A DNA stretch of 64,000 nucleotides, taken from positions 14,316,712 through 14,380,711 of the forward strand of contig NC_030679.2 in NCBI RefSeq assembly GCF_000004195.4. Reading direction: 5' to 3'. A program made the translations under genes and the position numbers. Below, piece after piece: positions 55,985 to 64,000 of this stretch. Source of the DNA: Xenopus tropicalis. Lineage: Eukaryota > Chordata > Amphibia > Anura > Pipidae. Numbering within the stretch: the first letter of the stretch is position 1; each line of letters starts with the position of its first letter. The notes beneath the pieces are model-generated. The model was not told where the DNA came from, did no database searches, and saw only the letters and a list, made by a program, of their open reading frames with translations.

Positions 55985-56409
55985 TTAAAGGAACAGTAAC
56001 ACTAAAAAATGAAAGAGCTTTAAAGTAATAAAAATATAATACACTGTTGCCCTGCACTGGTAAAACTGGTGTGTTTGCTACAGTAACACTACTATAATTT
56101 ATATAATAAGCTGCTGTGTAGCCACGGGGGCAGCCATTCAAGCTGGAAAAAAGGAGAAAAGGCACAGGTTACATAGCAGATAACAGATTAGTTCTGTAGA
56201 ATACAATAGTGTTTTATCTGTTATCTGCTATGTGCCTGTGCCTTTTCTCCTATGAATGGCTGCCCCCATGGCTACATAGCAGCTTATTTATATAAATTAT
56301 AGTAGACTTTCTGAAGTAAACATACAACTTTTACCAGTGCAGGGCAGCAGCACATTACATTTTAGTTACTTTTATACACTTTCATTTTTTGGTGTTACTG
56401 TTCCTTTAA
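55985..56409. mobile_element. T2/Kolobok-type MITE, palindromic
   Basis: TTAAAGGAACAGTAACACTA at the left and TAGTGTTACTGTTCC-like sequence inverted at the right, bounded by TTAA on both sides (55,985-55,988; 56,406-56,409). Interior arms are long inverted repeats (GCCTGTGCCTTTTCTCC and its inverse). A common Xenopus MITE structure. Confidence 0.85.
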
Positions 56410-56600
56410 TAGGAATTAGGGACTGCGGCAAGCTGTAGGGTGCCCAGGGAAAAACCGCAGGGTAGAAATCAGCTTGGAAGGTAGAATATTAAAAATATAT
56501 TCCCCAAATTAGCACGGAGACTAACATTCCCCATCACGTGGGGCAGAGAAACCGCGTCAGCCTTCAGAGCTGGAAGTTTATTCCACAACTGCCGGGGAGG

Positions 56601-56616
56601 ATTCTGGGAATTGTAG
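56601..56616 (-). promoter_or_regulatory. ZNF143/Staf-like motif
   Basis: Minus-strand CTACAATTCCCAGAAT matches the core of the ZNF143 (Staf) binding sequence. It is some 45 bases downstream of the exon donor at 56,663. It could mark a promoter or simply a repeat-borne copy; nothing else at the site supports a promoter. Confidence 0.3.
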
Positions 56617-56662
56617 CTTACAAGGCGAGGCAGGGCACATATGGGACAGTATAGGGCAGTAC

Positions 56663-56809
56663 CTAAAGGTGAACAGGGTCCCCATGTCCAGCATAGACAG
56701 CAGTTTCACATTAGATTTAGGGAAAGACAGTCGGTAGCGCAGAGACTCAAAGGCCTGGATAATCAGCGCCTTCTTGGTGTTCTTCATGTCCAACTGGACC
56801 ACGGTCTTC
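56663..56809 (-). CDS. Unidentified 147-bp internal exon
   Basis: On the minus strand a strong acceptor (pyrimidine run CTCTTCCCCTATTCTC, then GAATTCTCAG) precedes the exon, and a donor AG|GTACTG follows it. The 147 bases give 48 full codons plus split ends (phase 2 at both borders, so the exon is skippable without frameshift). It reads [18 protein letters not shown], then [18 protein letters not shown] and [12 protein letters not shown], with balanced GC-rich third positions and no stop. I do not recognise the protein family. It may belong to an unannotated gene nested in the presumed glra1 intron, or be a gene fragment carried by the surrounding element. No neighbouring exon was found. Confidence 0.5.
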
Positions 56810-58129
56810 CTGAGAATTCAGAGAATAGGGGAAGAGAGAAACGGTCACACACAGAACCTTGTTTGGTTTCTATCGACCCTCTGGCCATCCCACGTGACTC
56901 ACATTTATCAACCAAGCTATCAACCCACGGCCAACAAACCTACAGCCAATAAGAGCATAAGAATTACTGTATTGTATTTAGTACAGGGGAATAGCTATGC
57001 CGCCAAACTTTTTATTTACAGACTATGAGCAAACTTAGGGGCTGTTCCTGCTGAGTTGTGCTTAGTACAGGGCAATCCCTATGCTGCCATAGATTTATGA
57101 TATCTCTCTGTAAAAATTAAATAAAAATTAACGCACTTTAGTGGATCAGCCCTTATGTCTGTCTGTCTGTCCCTTTCTGTTCTTTGCACTGCTGGTTCTG
57201 ACTCCTGATCCAACTCCCCAATATTCATTCATACTTTATTCTCACTGGGTTTATAGTTATGTGTAACTGTCACTGTGTTTGTCTGTCCCTTTCCCTTCTC
57301 TGCACTGCTGGTTCCGACTCCTGATACAACTCCCCAATATCCATTCATTCCTCATTCTCACTGGGTTTATAGTTATGTGTAACTGTCACTGTGTCTGTCT
57401 GTCCCTTTCTCTTCTCTGCACTGCTGGTTCTGACTCCTGATACAACTCCGGAATATCCATTCATTTCTCAATCTCACTGGGTTTACAGTTATGTGTAACT
57501 CTCACTGTGTTTCTCTGTCCCTATCCCTTCTCTGCACTGCTGGTTCTGACTCCTGATACACCTTCCCAATATCCATTCATTCCTCATTCTCCCTGGGTTT
57601 ATAGTTATGTGTAGCTGTCACTGTGTCTGTCCCTTTCCCTTCTCTACACTGCTGGTTCTGACTCCTGATACAACTGCGGAATATCCCTTCATTATTCATT
57701 CTCACTGGGTGTATAGTTATGTTTAACTGTCACTGTGTCTGTCCCTTTCCCTTCTCTGCACTGTTGGTTCTGACTCCTGATACAACTGCGGAATATCCCT
57801 TCATTATTCATTCTCACTGGGTGTATAGTTATGTTTAACTGTCACTGTGTCTGTCCCTTTCCCTTCTCTGCACTGCTGGTTCTGACTCCTGATACAACTT
57901 CCCAATTCCCTTTAATTTCTCATTCTCACTGGGTGTATAGTTATGTGTAACTGTCACTGTGTCTGTCTGTCCCTTTCCCTTCTCTGCACTGCTGGTTCTG
58001 ACTCCTGATACAACTCCCCAATATCCATTCATTGCTTATTCTCACTGGGTTTATAGTTATGTGTAACTGTCACTGTGTCTGTCTGTCCCTTTATGTTCTC
58101 TACACTGCTGGTAATTTTTCATATGATGT

Positions 58130-59215
58130 AGACATTGATAATCTGAGACAATTTGCAATTGGTCCTCTTTTAATTGTAATGGTTTTTCAGTTATTTAGCT
58201 TTTTGTTCAGCAGCTCTCCATTTGGTATTTCAGAAGCTATCTGGTTGATAGGGTCTTATTTACCCTAGCAACCAGGTAGTGGTTTAAACAAAATATGGGA
58301 AAATTAATAGTTAAGGGGCCTACATGGAAAAATAAGTAAAAAATTACAATAATAATAAAATTGTAGCCTAGCAAAGCAATACTTTTTGGCTGTCGGGGTC
58401 AGTAACCCCCCTTTGAAAGCTGGAAAGAGGCAGAAGAGAAAGGCAAATTATTCAAGAACTATAAAAAAATGAATTAGGAAGACCAATTGCAAATTTGCTA
58501 GGAATAGGCCAATCTATAACATACTAAACGTTAACTTAAAGAAGAAGGAAAGGCTAAGTCACTTGAGGGTGGCAAAATGTTAGGCACCCCCAAGTGACTT
58601 AGATCGCTTACCTTTTACCCCGGGCTGGTGCCCCTGTATGGAGAAAACAGCACCAACCTGGGGTAGCAGCAATCGCTTCCTCCTTCCGGCTTCGCCGCAC
58701 GCATGCATGCGCAGTAGAGTGAATAGTGGAACTTTAACAGAGAAGTCGGCTTTTCACTCTACTGCACATGCGTCTGTCGTGAGGTCCCGGCAAAACGAAG
58801 CCGGAAGGAGGAAGCGCTACAGGTGCCCCGGGCTGGTGCTGTTTTCTCCTAACAGGGGCAGCAGCCCGGGGTACAAGGTAAGCGATTAAAGTCACTTGGG
58901 GGTGCCTAACATTTTGGCACCCCCAAGTGACTTTGCCTTTCCTTGTCCTTTAAAAGTGAACCTCCCCTTTAGATGTGTTTAAGTTAGTTTTGTAGAGAGA
59001 GAGGCGGTGGGTACTGATACCCCCAGGCTTATTATATACAGTGAGATGCAGTCTGTATTTACAAAACCAGCACATTATATGCAGTGAGAAGCAGTGGGTA
59101 GCGATGGCAGATATTCTGGCCCTGGCACTATAACACTGGCACTGACAGCATTGGCCCCACTGTAACTAACTAGAATGAACAAAACAATGACAAAAGTAAA
59201 ATAAAAAATAGTAAG
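58130..59215 (-). repeat. Composite dispersed repeat containing a T2-type MITE (copy 2, inverted)
   Basis: Inverted counterpart of 3,390-4,260: ACAATTTGCAATTGGTCCTC, GGGGTCAGTAACCCCC and CAAATTTGCTAGGAATAGGC, then beyond the MITE end the same older repeat (GATATTCTGGCCCTGGCACT, CCACTGTAACTAACTAGAA). It lacks the hAT MITE of copy 1 (intact site near 58,316-58,330) but has its own nested element at 58,540-58,949. Confidence 0.8.
58540..58949. mobile_element. TTAA-flanked MITE, about 410 bp, nested
   Basis: Ends AGAAGAAGGAAAGGCTAAGT and, inverted, AGGACAAGGAAAGGCAAAGT, with TTAA on both sides (58,536-58,539 and 58,950-58,953). Interior is largely palindromic (GCACCCCCAAGTGACTT in both orientations; CGCTTCCTCCTTCCGGCTTC and its inverse). 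Kolobok/T2 or piggyBac-type target preference; non-coding. Confidence 0.85.
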
Positions 59216-60236
59216 TGCTGTAGAGAAGTGCTAATTTACACTTTCCCTGAACACACAACCCTGTGACTTTAAATCTGGGACAACCAAAAACATGGCTGCT
59301 GACTGTACTGCAGAGGCACAGTTCCCACTCACAGCCTGGCCCAATCAACAGGAGGGATTTCCTTGGACCTTGTGAGCCTGCTGAACGAGGTTTGGAGCCA
59401 AAAAGATATGAAAGTGAAGCAGATCTTTTCCAGGAAGAAGAGTAGAAGGAAAGCATGGACTCTGCTGAGAGCTGCCCGAGATTATTGCATCTTTCCTGTG
59501 AGTGTTCCTGTGGATCTGTACAAGTAGGAAGTGGAACAACTACCCATATAGGGAACCCCATAATCAGAGCATAGGGAGATAGTTAACCCTTCCCATTCAG
59601 CCATTTAGTGAATGGGATTACCGCAGCAGGCCTGAGCTATTGGTAGGGTAGTAATCCCTGTAGGATAGTTGGGACTTCAGCCCTCTAGTGAGTTGCCAGC
59701 GTGTACACTGGATTATGGATGTGGGATTACCCACCAGCCTCTGTGACATCTGCAGTGAATCTCCTCAGGATACCAAGAAGCCATTCTCTACCCCAGCATC
59801 TCAAGCTCAGTGAGGATTAAAGCTGCCAGACTGCTCCCTGCATCTGCTCTGCCCCACAGGATCTATTCCCCTTTCACTGCCACTGGGAGTTGGGGAGATC
59901 CTACAGTTACACACCCGGGGTGCTACAATCTGGTGTTGCAACACATAACTCTGCTCATACTGCCTTTATACAAGAAGATAACGTGTGCAGAACTATAGTG
60001 TGCACACTCAGTGTTCTTAAAGTGACAGTGGACATTTCTTACACAAAGGGGAATATTGTCAAATATTATATGTGTTATGCTGAAACTGTTATTCACTTGT
60101 TTTCATTTCATTGCATCTTGCATATATATTACAATTTGATTCATATCTATCAATTGTGTGGTTTATTGTCCATTACATTTGGCATATTAATCACTGCTGT
60201 TGCAGTTCCCAGGGAGTTGTTGCCCACTTGTACATG
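59216..60236 (+). mobile_element. Probable 5' LTR/leader region of the downstream Ty3/gypsy element
   Basis: No exon is recognised. A segment from about 59,659 (TGTAGGATAGTTGGG) to 59,929 (GGGGTGCTACA) has TG...CA ends and is followed after three bases by TGGTGTTGCAACACATAA, which has the look of a tRNA-type primer-binding site. The decayed gag begins at 61,605 after the nested hAT element. Assignment as LTR rests on this layout only. Confidence 0.35.
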
Positions 60237-61422
60237 CAGGGCCGCCATCAGGGGGGCACAGGGGGAACTGTTTTACCCGGCCCGGACAACATATTAGCTT
60301 TAAAGGGGGCCCGGCCGTGATACAGTTTTTTTTAGCTCGGGCCCCCTTGAAAGAACTCCAGGCACTGTCATTGGTGGCCAGTGGGAAATTTGATTGGTTG
60401 TGCCGCGTGCGTCCGTATGCATCGGGCACAACCATATAAAAGGTGCAGATCAGCGGGGTGCCGGCACAGATCGCGAGGACGCAGAAGAGGAAGCAGCTGA
60501 TGGGTGAGCTGGAGGAAGCCGCATGGGAGCTGGAAGAAGCTGCATGGGAGCTGGAGGGAGTCGCTGGGTGTGGGGGGAGGCTGGAGGAAGTCGCTGGGGG
60601 GAAGCTGGAGGAAGCCACTGGGAGGGAGCTGCTGCATGTGGGGGGGCTGGAAGAAGTCGCTGGGGGGAAGCTGGAGGAAGCCGCTGGGGGGGAGCTGGAG
60701 GGAGTCGCTGGGTGTGGGGGGGGGCTGGAGAAAGTCGCTGGGGGGAGCTGGAGGAAGCCACTGGGGGAAGCTGGAGGAAGCTGCTGGGAGGGACCTGGAG
60801 GGAGTTGCTGGGTGTGGGGGGGCTGGAGGAAGGCACTGGGGGAGCTGGAGGAAGCTGCTGGGGGGAGCTGTAGGAAGCCACTGTTGGGGGCGAGCTGGAG
60901 GAAGCCGCTGTTAGGGGGAGCTCAGGAAGTTGCTGGGGGGCTGGAGGAAGTCGCTGGTGGGGAGGGAGCTGAAGGAAGTCACTGGTAGGGGGGGCTGGAG
61001 CTGGAGGATGCTGGGGGAGCTGTGCAGATGTTGGGGGGGAGCTGGGGTACATATCAACAAGGGGGAACCACAGGAAGTCACTGGGGAGGAGCTGGAGGAT
61101 GCTGGTGGGAGCATCGGGGGAGCCGGAGGATGCTTGGGGGGGTGGGAGCTGGAGGATAGGGGGAAGCACACTGGGGGGAGCTGGAGGATGCTGAGGGGGA
61201 GGAGCTGGAGGACAAGGGAGGGGGGTTAACTGGAGGATGCTGGGGAGATGCTGGCTACTAATGTTTTATGGGGTCCTGGGCTACCACTGTTTTAGGGGGC
61301 CCTGGCTACCAATGTCTGTGTCCTTTTTAATGATGGGAGGGGCCAGGGGGACAGGACGTGGGTAGAGGGGGGCCCAGAAAATTTTCTTGTGATGGGCCCT
61401 GTGATTTCTGATGGCAGCCCTG
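60237..61422 (+). mobile_element. hAT-type element with long G-rich minisatellite, 1.19 kb
   Basis: Starts CAGGGCCGCCATCAGGGGG and ends TTCTGATGGCAGCCCTG; flanks TGTACATG (60,229-60,236) and AGTACATG (61,423-61,430) form an 8-bp duplication with one mismatch. From about 60,485 to 61,230 it consists of variants of CTGGAGGAAGTCGCTGGGGG, about 20-25 bp each, extremely G-rich on the plus strand. A TATA-like CATATAAAAGG (about 60,432) precedes an ATG at 60,500 that opens 163 codons of Glu/Gly/Ala repeat. No transposase. Its right end is also found at 39,640-39,800. Confidence 0.8.
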
Positions 61423-61430
61423 AGTACATG

Positions 61431-61604
61431 GTTTAGCCCTGGGTGGAGGCACATAAACTTTCCAAACCCCGCAAATCTCCCACTTAGCAGAGGCTTGGGA
61501 TTTTTCCTGTTTGCGCCTCAGTGTGGCCCTGGATATCAATGCCAAGAAAGGGTTACATTTTGGAGACACTGCAGAGATTCACAATTTGTGGAACTTTAGT
61601 CACC
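61431..61604 (+). other. Leader remnant of the Ty3/gypsy element
   Basis: Short stretch between the nested hAT element and the gag ATG at 61,605. Contains no recognisable gene. Confidence 0.35.
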
Positions 61605-62336
61605 ATGTCTGCCATTACCCTAGAAGGAGTTAAAATGTGGGCTCTGCAGGAAGGACTCACTTTGCCATGTGCATTTGCAATTGGTCAAATCCCCCTACAG
61701 TTGCCAAATGATGTGCTTGAATAGGCACTGTCATCTTACCCTGGTTTAGCTGGCGCTACTACCTTCACCCTTACATGGATTGAAGTAAGTGCTGTGTGTA
61801 ACTCAGTCTGAGCTTAAAAGAGACAGTTTATCTATCCAAATAGTATTTCAAAAAGGGGATGGCCTGCTATATATCCTCCAGCTATTCCAGCTATACACCC
61901 ACAATGCTTATCCAGTCTCATGGCTGTACATGGCTCCCACAGCATACTTATTGAAAATGACACTTCTTATATACCACCTTAATATCCTATTTTGGTGTGG
62001 CAACGCCCTCCAGTACTGCCTCATTTGTCCACAAACCTGGATACCATAGCACCTGTATTTGCTGAAAGCATACAAAAAGTAACTGAAGCTAGTATATGGT
62101 TATGGCAAGAGACTGTCTGGAGTGTAAAGAAGTATTTTTCTGGTAATGAACCAGTACCCAAGGGTGAAGAAGTGTTGTCTGAATGGATAGAGTACATCCG
62201 CCCATTATTAGAGGAATGGGAAGGAACTGACAAAAGGAACCAACCCAGACTAATGGAGCTAGTAAGACCTCCTGCTTTGATTCTCTTACAAGCCCAAAAG
62301 ACTAAACAGCCTGATTGTACTGTTAACGATTTATTA
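61605..62336 (+). pseudogene. PNMA-like Gag of a Ty3/gypsy element, N-terminal part
   Basis: ATG at 61,605 in good context (CACCATGTC) opens MSAITLEGVKMWALQEG, closing at 61,724. After degenerate sequence the capsid part resumes in another frame (61,992 on): WSVKKYFSGNEPVPKGEEV, then LSEWIEYIRPLLEEWEGTDK and RLMELVRPPALILLQA. This block order (GEE..W, LLEEWEG, R-LME-LRPPAL) is the signature of PNMA-family capsids and the gypsy elements they came from. At least one frameshift or deletion lies between 61,724 and 61,992. A LINE tail cuts the frame at 62,337. Confidence 0.8.
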
Positions 62337-62625
62337 CGGTGAGGGCAGTGAGGTTGGGGAATGCCCTTCCTAGTGATGTGGTAATGGCAGATTCTGTTAG
62401 TGCCTATAAGAGGGGCCTGGATGAGTTCTTGAACAATCAGAATATCCAAGGCTATTGTGATACTAATATCTACAGTTAGTATTAGTTGTTGTATTTATAG
62501 TTTATGTATGTGAGTGTATAGATTGGTAGGTGTGGGTTGTGTGTGCTGGGTTTACTTGGATGGGTTGAACTTGATGGACTTTGGTCTTTTTTCAACCCTA
62601 TGTAACTATGTAACTATGTAACTAT
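62337..62625 (+). mobile_element. CR1/L2-type LINE 3' tail inserted in gag
   Basis: Matches 31,888-32,165 closely: [18 protein letters not shown] region, then TTGGTAGGTGTGGGTTGTGT and TTTTTTCAACCCTATGTAAC repeats. The gag frame (TVNDLL before, LISRYEKYEDLQ after) continues on the far side, with ATTAC at both borders as a possible short duplication. Confidence 0.88.
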
Positions 62626-63332
62626 TACAAGCCTTGATAAGTCGCTATGAGAAATATGAGGATCTTCAACAATGTCTTGCTAAGTTTAAAGCTATGCAAC
62701 AGTCTAAAGGTGAGAAAGCATCTGCATTCATTAGCAGAGTGTCTAATGAACTGAATTACCTCATATTCAAAAAGATTTTTCCTGCAGCTCAGGAAACGTC
62801 TCACCTTCACCGGCAAGTAAAGTGGGGCTCAGACCCCAAGCATCCTGTCAATCTTGCTGTGTAATCTTACGTGAGATATAACCCTAATGCTTCTATGGGG
62901 GATAGTTTAAGGACAGCTGAGGAAGAGGAAGCTAGAATAGATAAAGAAAAGCCTTCTACAGCTCAGTCTCAGACTGTTCCTCAGCCTGCAAAGAGCAAGT
63001 CACCTAAAGCACCACAGTTTCCTAAAACCCAGAAACCGTACTGCCAACATTGCTGGAAAGAAGGGCATGACACCACTAAATGCTATATTAAAGTACAAGT
63101 TGGAGAATGCCACTCAAGCAGACATAAGAAAAGGAAGCCTAACCACCCCACACCACTTGTTGGGGTAGGACGTAAGTGCATCTTCCATCTGACTGTGAAT
63201 GATGTCCCTACTACTACATTGTTTGACACTGGTTCACAGATAACCATAATTTGTCAACCTTTCTACCAGAAACATTTATCCCACCTACCCTTGATACCTA
63301 CTGATGACATAGAAGTAGTGGGTCTGGGATAA
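62626..63332 (+). pseudogene. PNMA-like Gag C-terminal part, zinc knuckle and protease start
   Basis: Resumes at LISRYEKYEDLQQCLAKF and MQQSKGEKASAFISRVSNEL (capsid end), meets an in-frame TAA at 62,862-62,864, continues in the same frame with SYVRYNPNASMGDSLR, a Pro/Lys linker, the CCHC knuckle CQHCWKEGHDTTKC and an aspartic-protease motif LFDTGSQITII. The frame closes at 63,332. One nonsense and one frameshift therefore break this element. Confidence 0.85.
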
Positions 63333-64000
63333 CTTCTGAAGCTGAACCACCTCTCAAAGTGGTTGCTTACATGTGTCCTCATATGGCTCACAAGACTTCA
63401 GCACCAATGATTGTGGGTTCTAACGTAAAGGCAGTTGAGGATGCCTTCCTTAAGTTTATGCAATTACAAGGGACCACTGATGTTTCTTCTTTCCCTGTAT
63501 CAGCAGCAGTGAAGAGACTGTGTCAAGCTTTTGTACCCGAATTCTTTCCTGTGTACAGAGTGAATGGGCCTCCTATAGAAATTCCAGCTGGTCAAGCACA
63601 ACTGATACAAGTTTCCTGGTCTCTGCCTATTGAATGTGATACAAAAAGCTATTTTCTTCTGGAAACACCACCTGAACAATTTGCAAAGCATAGCTGCCTG
63701 TCACACCATTCACTTAGCAGATTCTAAACCCTTCCAGGAGATATCCAGAAAGTTACCACCCAGAGATATTGAAGATGTACGAATGTGCTTGAAAAAGATG
63801 AAGGATCAGAAAATAATCCCAGATTCCAGCAGTCCTTATGCTTCCCCTATTGTGGTAGTTCGGAAGAAAGATGGATCTGTTCGTCTGTGTGTGGACTACT
63901 ACACATTAAACCGAAGGACCATACCCGACCAATACACTTCACCTAGAATTGAAGATTTCTTGGAAGCTTTAAGTGGGAGTAAGTGGTTAACTGTGATGGA
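63333..64000 (+). pseudogene. Ty3/gypsy protease-to-reverse-transcriptase region, runs off the window
   Basis: A second frame (63,359-63,727) encodes a linker (SNVKAVEDAFLKFMQLQ, FVPEFFPVYRVNGPPIE). A further frame shift near 63,700 leads into RT: PRDIEDVRMCLKKMKDQKII, SSPYASPIVVVRKKDGSVRL, CVDYYTLNRRTIPDQYTSPR and LEALSGSKWLTVMD at the border. The order and spacing are those of Ty3/gypsy RT fingers; Tyr replaces the usual Arg in DYR-x-LN. The catalytic YxDD lies beyond the window. Different lineage from the chromovirus at 46-51 kb. Confidence 0.85.

Larger units (their letters stand above)
55746..57152. other. Segment interrupting the minisatellite; ends in a transposon-type terminal repeat
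   Basis: Left border at about 55,746 has no recognised end. Right border (57,115-57,152) is CGCACTTTAGTGGATCAGCC, the inverse of the transposon end at 35,253 with few mismatches. It contains a T2 MITE (55,985-56,409) and a well-formed minus-strand exon (56,663-56,809). Confidence 0.45.
54516..58110. repeat. Minisatellite of about 116 bp, interrupted by several insertions
   Basis: Units contain CACTGCTGGTTCTGACTCCT, then CATTCTCACTGGGTTTATAG, and repeat every 113-120 bp at 54,516-54,978, 55,250-55,372, 55,440-55,745 and 57,155-58,110 (about 15 units in all). Interruptions are a hAT MITE (54,983-55,246), a truncated copy of it (55,375-55,440) and a 1.4-kb segment (55,746-57,152). No unit is coding. 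Confidence 0.9.

Noticed and set aside
59166..59561. Minus-strand 131-codon frame
   Set aside because: Composition is low-information, no domain is visible, and it overlaps the probable LTR/leader region of a plus-strand element.
60443..60988. Gly/Glu-rich 181-residue frame as a real protein
   Set aside because: All three frames of the G-rich repeat are open over similar lengths, and frame slips with repeat length. Kept only as an observation within the hAT element.
31331..64000. Search for the preceding glra1 exons (M1-M3 region) on the minus strand
   Set aside because: No frame resembling the channel helices or the Arg/Lys-rich loop start was found; they presumably lie beyond the window.

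Overview
This window is vertebrate genomic DNA, most probably from a clawed frog (Xenopus, likely X. tropicalis). Evidence: one exon is an unmistakable glycine receptor alpha-1 (glra1) terminal exon; there are TTAA-flanked T2/Kolobok-type MITEs of the kind abundant in Xenopus; a Neptune-like Penelope element, a sushi-type chromovirus and CR1/L2-type LINE tails are present. There are no bacterial-style operons, and almost all long open frames belong to transposons or to a satellite.

Layout. 1-6.4 kb: non-coding DNA with small repeats (LTR-like fragment, a 47-bp tandem repeat, a MITE at 2210-2952, a T2 composite repeat at 3390-4260 carrying a nested hAT MITE). 6469-6783 (minus): last coding exon of glra1 with two candidate 3' splice sites 24 bp apart, matching the known alpha1/alpha1-ins choice. 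7.07-7.15 kb: two inverted hammerhead-ribozyme-like motifs, one with an intact core. 7.9-31.3 kb: a 23.4-kb array of about 410 copies of a 57-bp (sometimes 56-bp) satellite, homogeneous in the middle, diverged and higher-order at the right side. 31.3-32.2 kb: 3' end of a CR1/L2-type LINE. No earlier glra1 exon was recognised to the right, so the rest of the window is probably the last glra1 intron, an inference.

35-58 kb is a nest of elements. A DNA transposon (left end 35,253, later part 53.2-54.5 kb) was split by a hAT element (36,228-39,301, with its own nested MITE) and by a pair of head-to-head Penelope-like elements (about 39.9-53.2 kb). One arm of that pair was in turn invaded by a recent Ty3/gypsy chromovirus (46,001-51,691) with nearly identical LTRs, a chromodomain and a self-priming primer-binding site. 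A 116-bp minisatellite (54.5-58.1 kb) follows, itself interrupted by a hAT MITE, a T2 MITE and a segment holding an unidentified but well-formed 147-bp exon.

58.1-59.2 kb is a second, inverted copy of the T2 composite seen at 3.4-4.3 kb. 59.2-64 kb is a decayed Ty3/gypsy element with a PNMA-like Gag, broken by a G-rich hAT element (60,237-61,422) and a LINE tail (62,337-62,625) and running off the window end.

The only host gene part named with confidence is glra1. Nearly everything else records successive transposition into what is probably one large intron.
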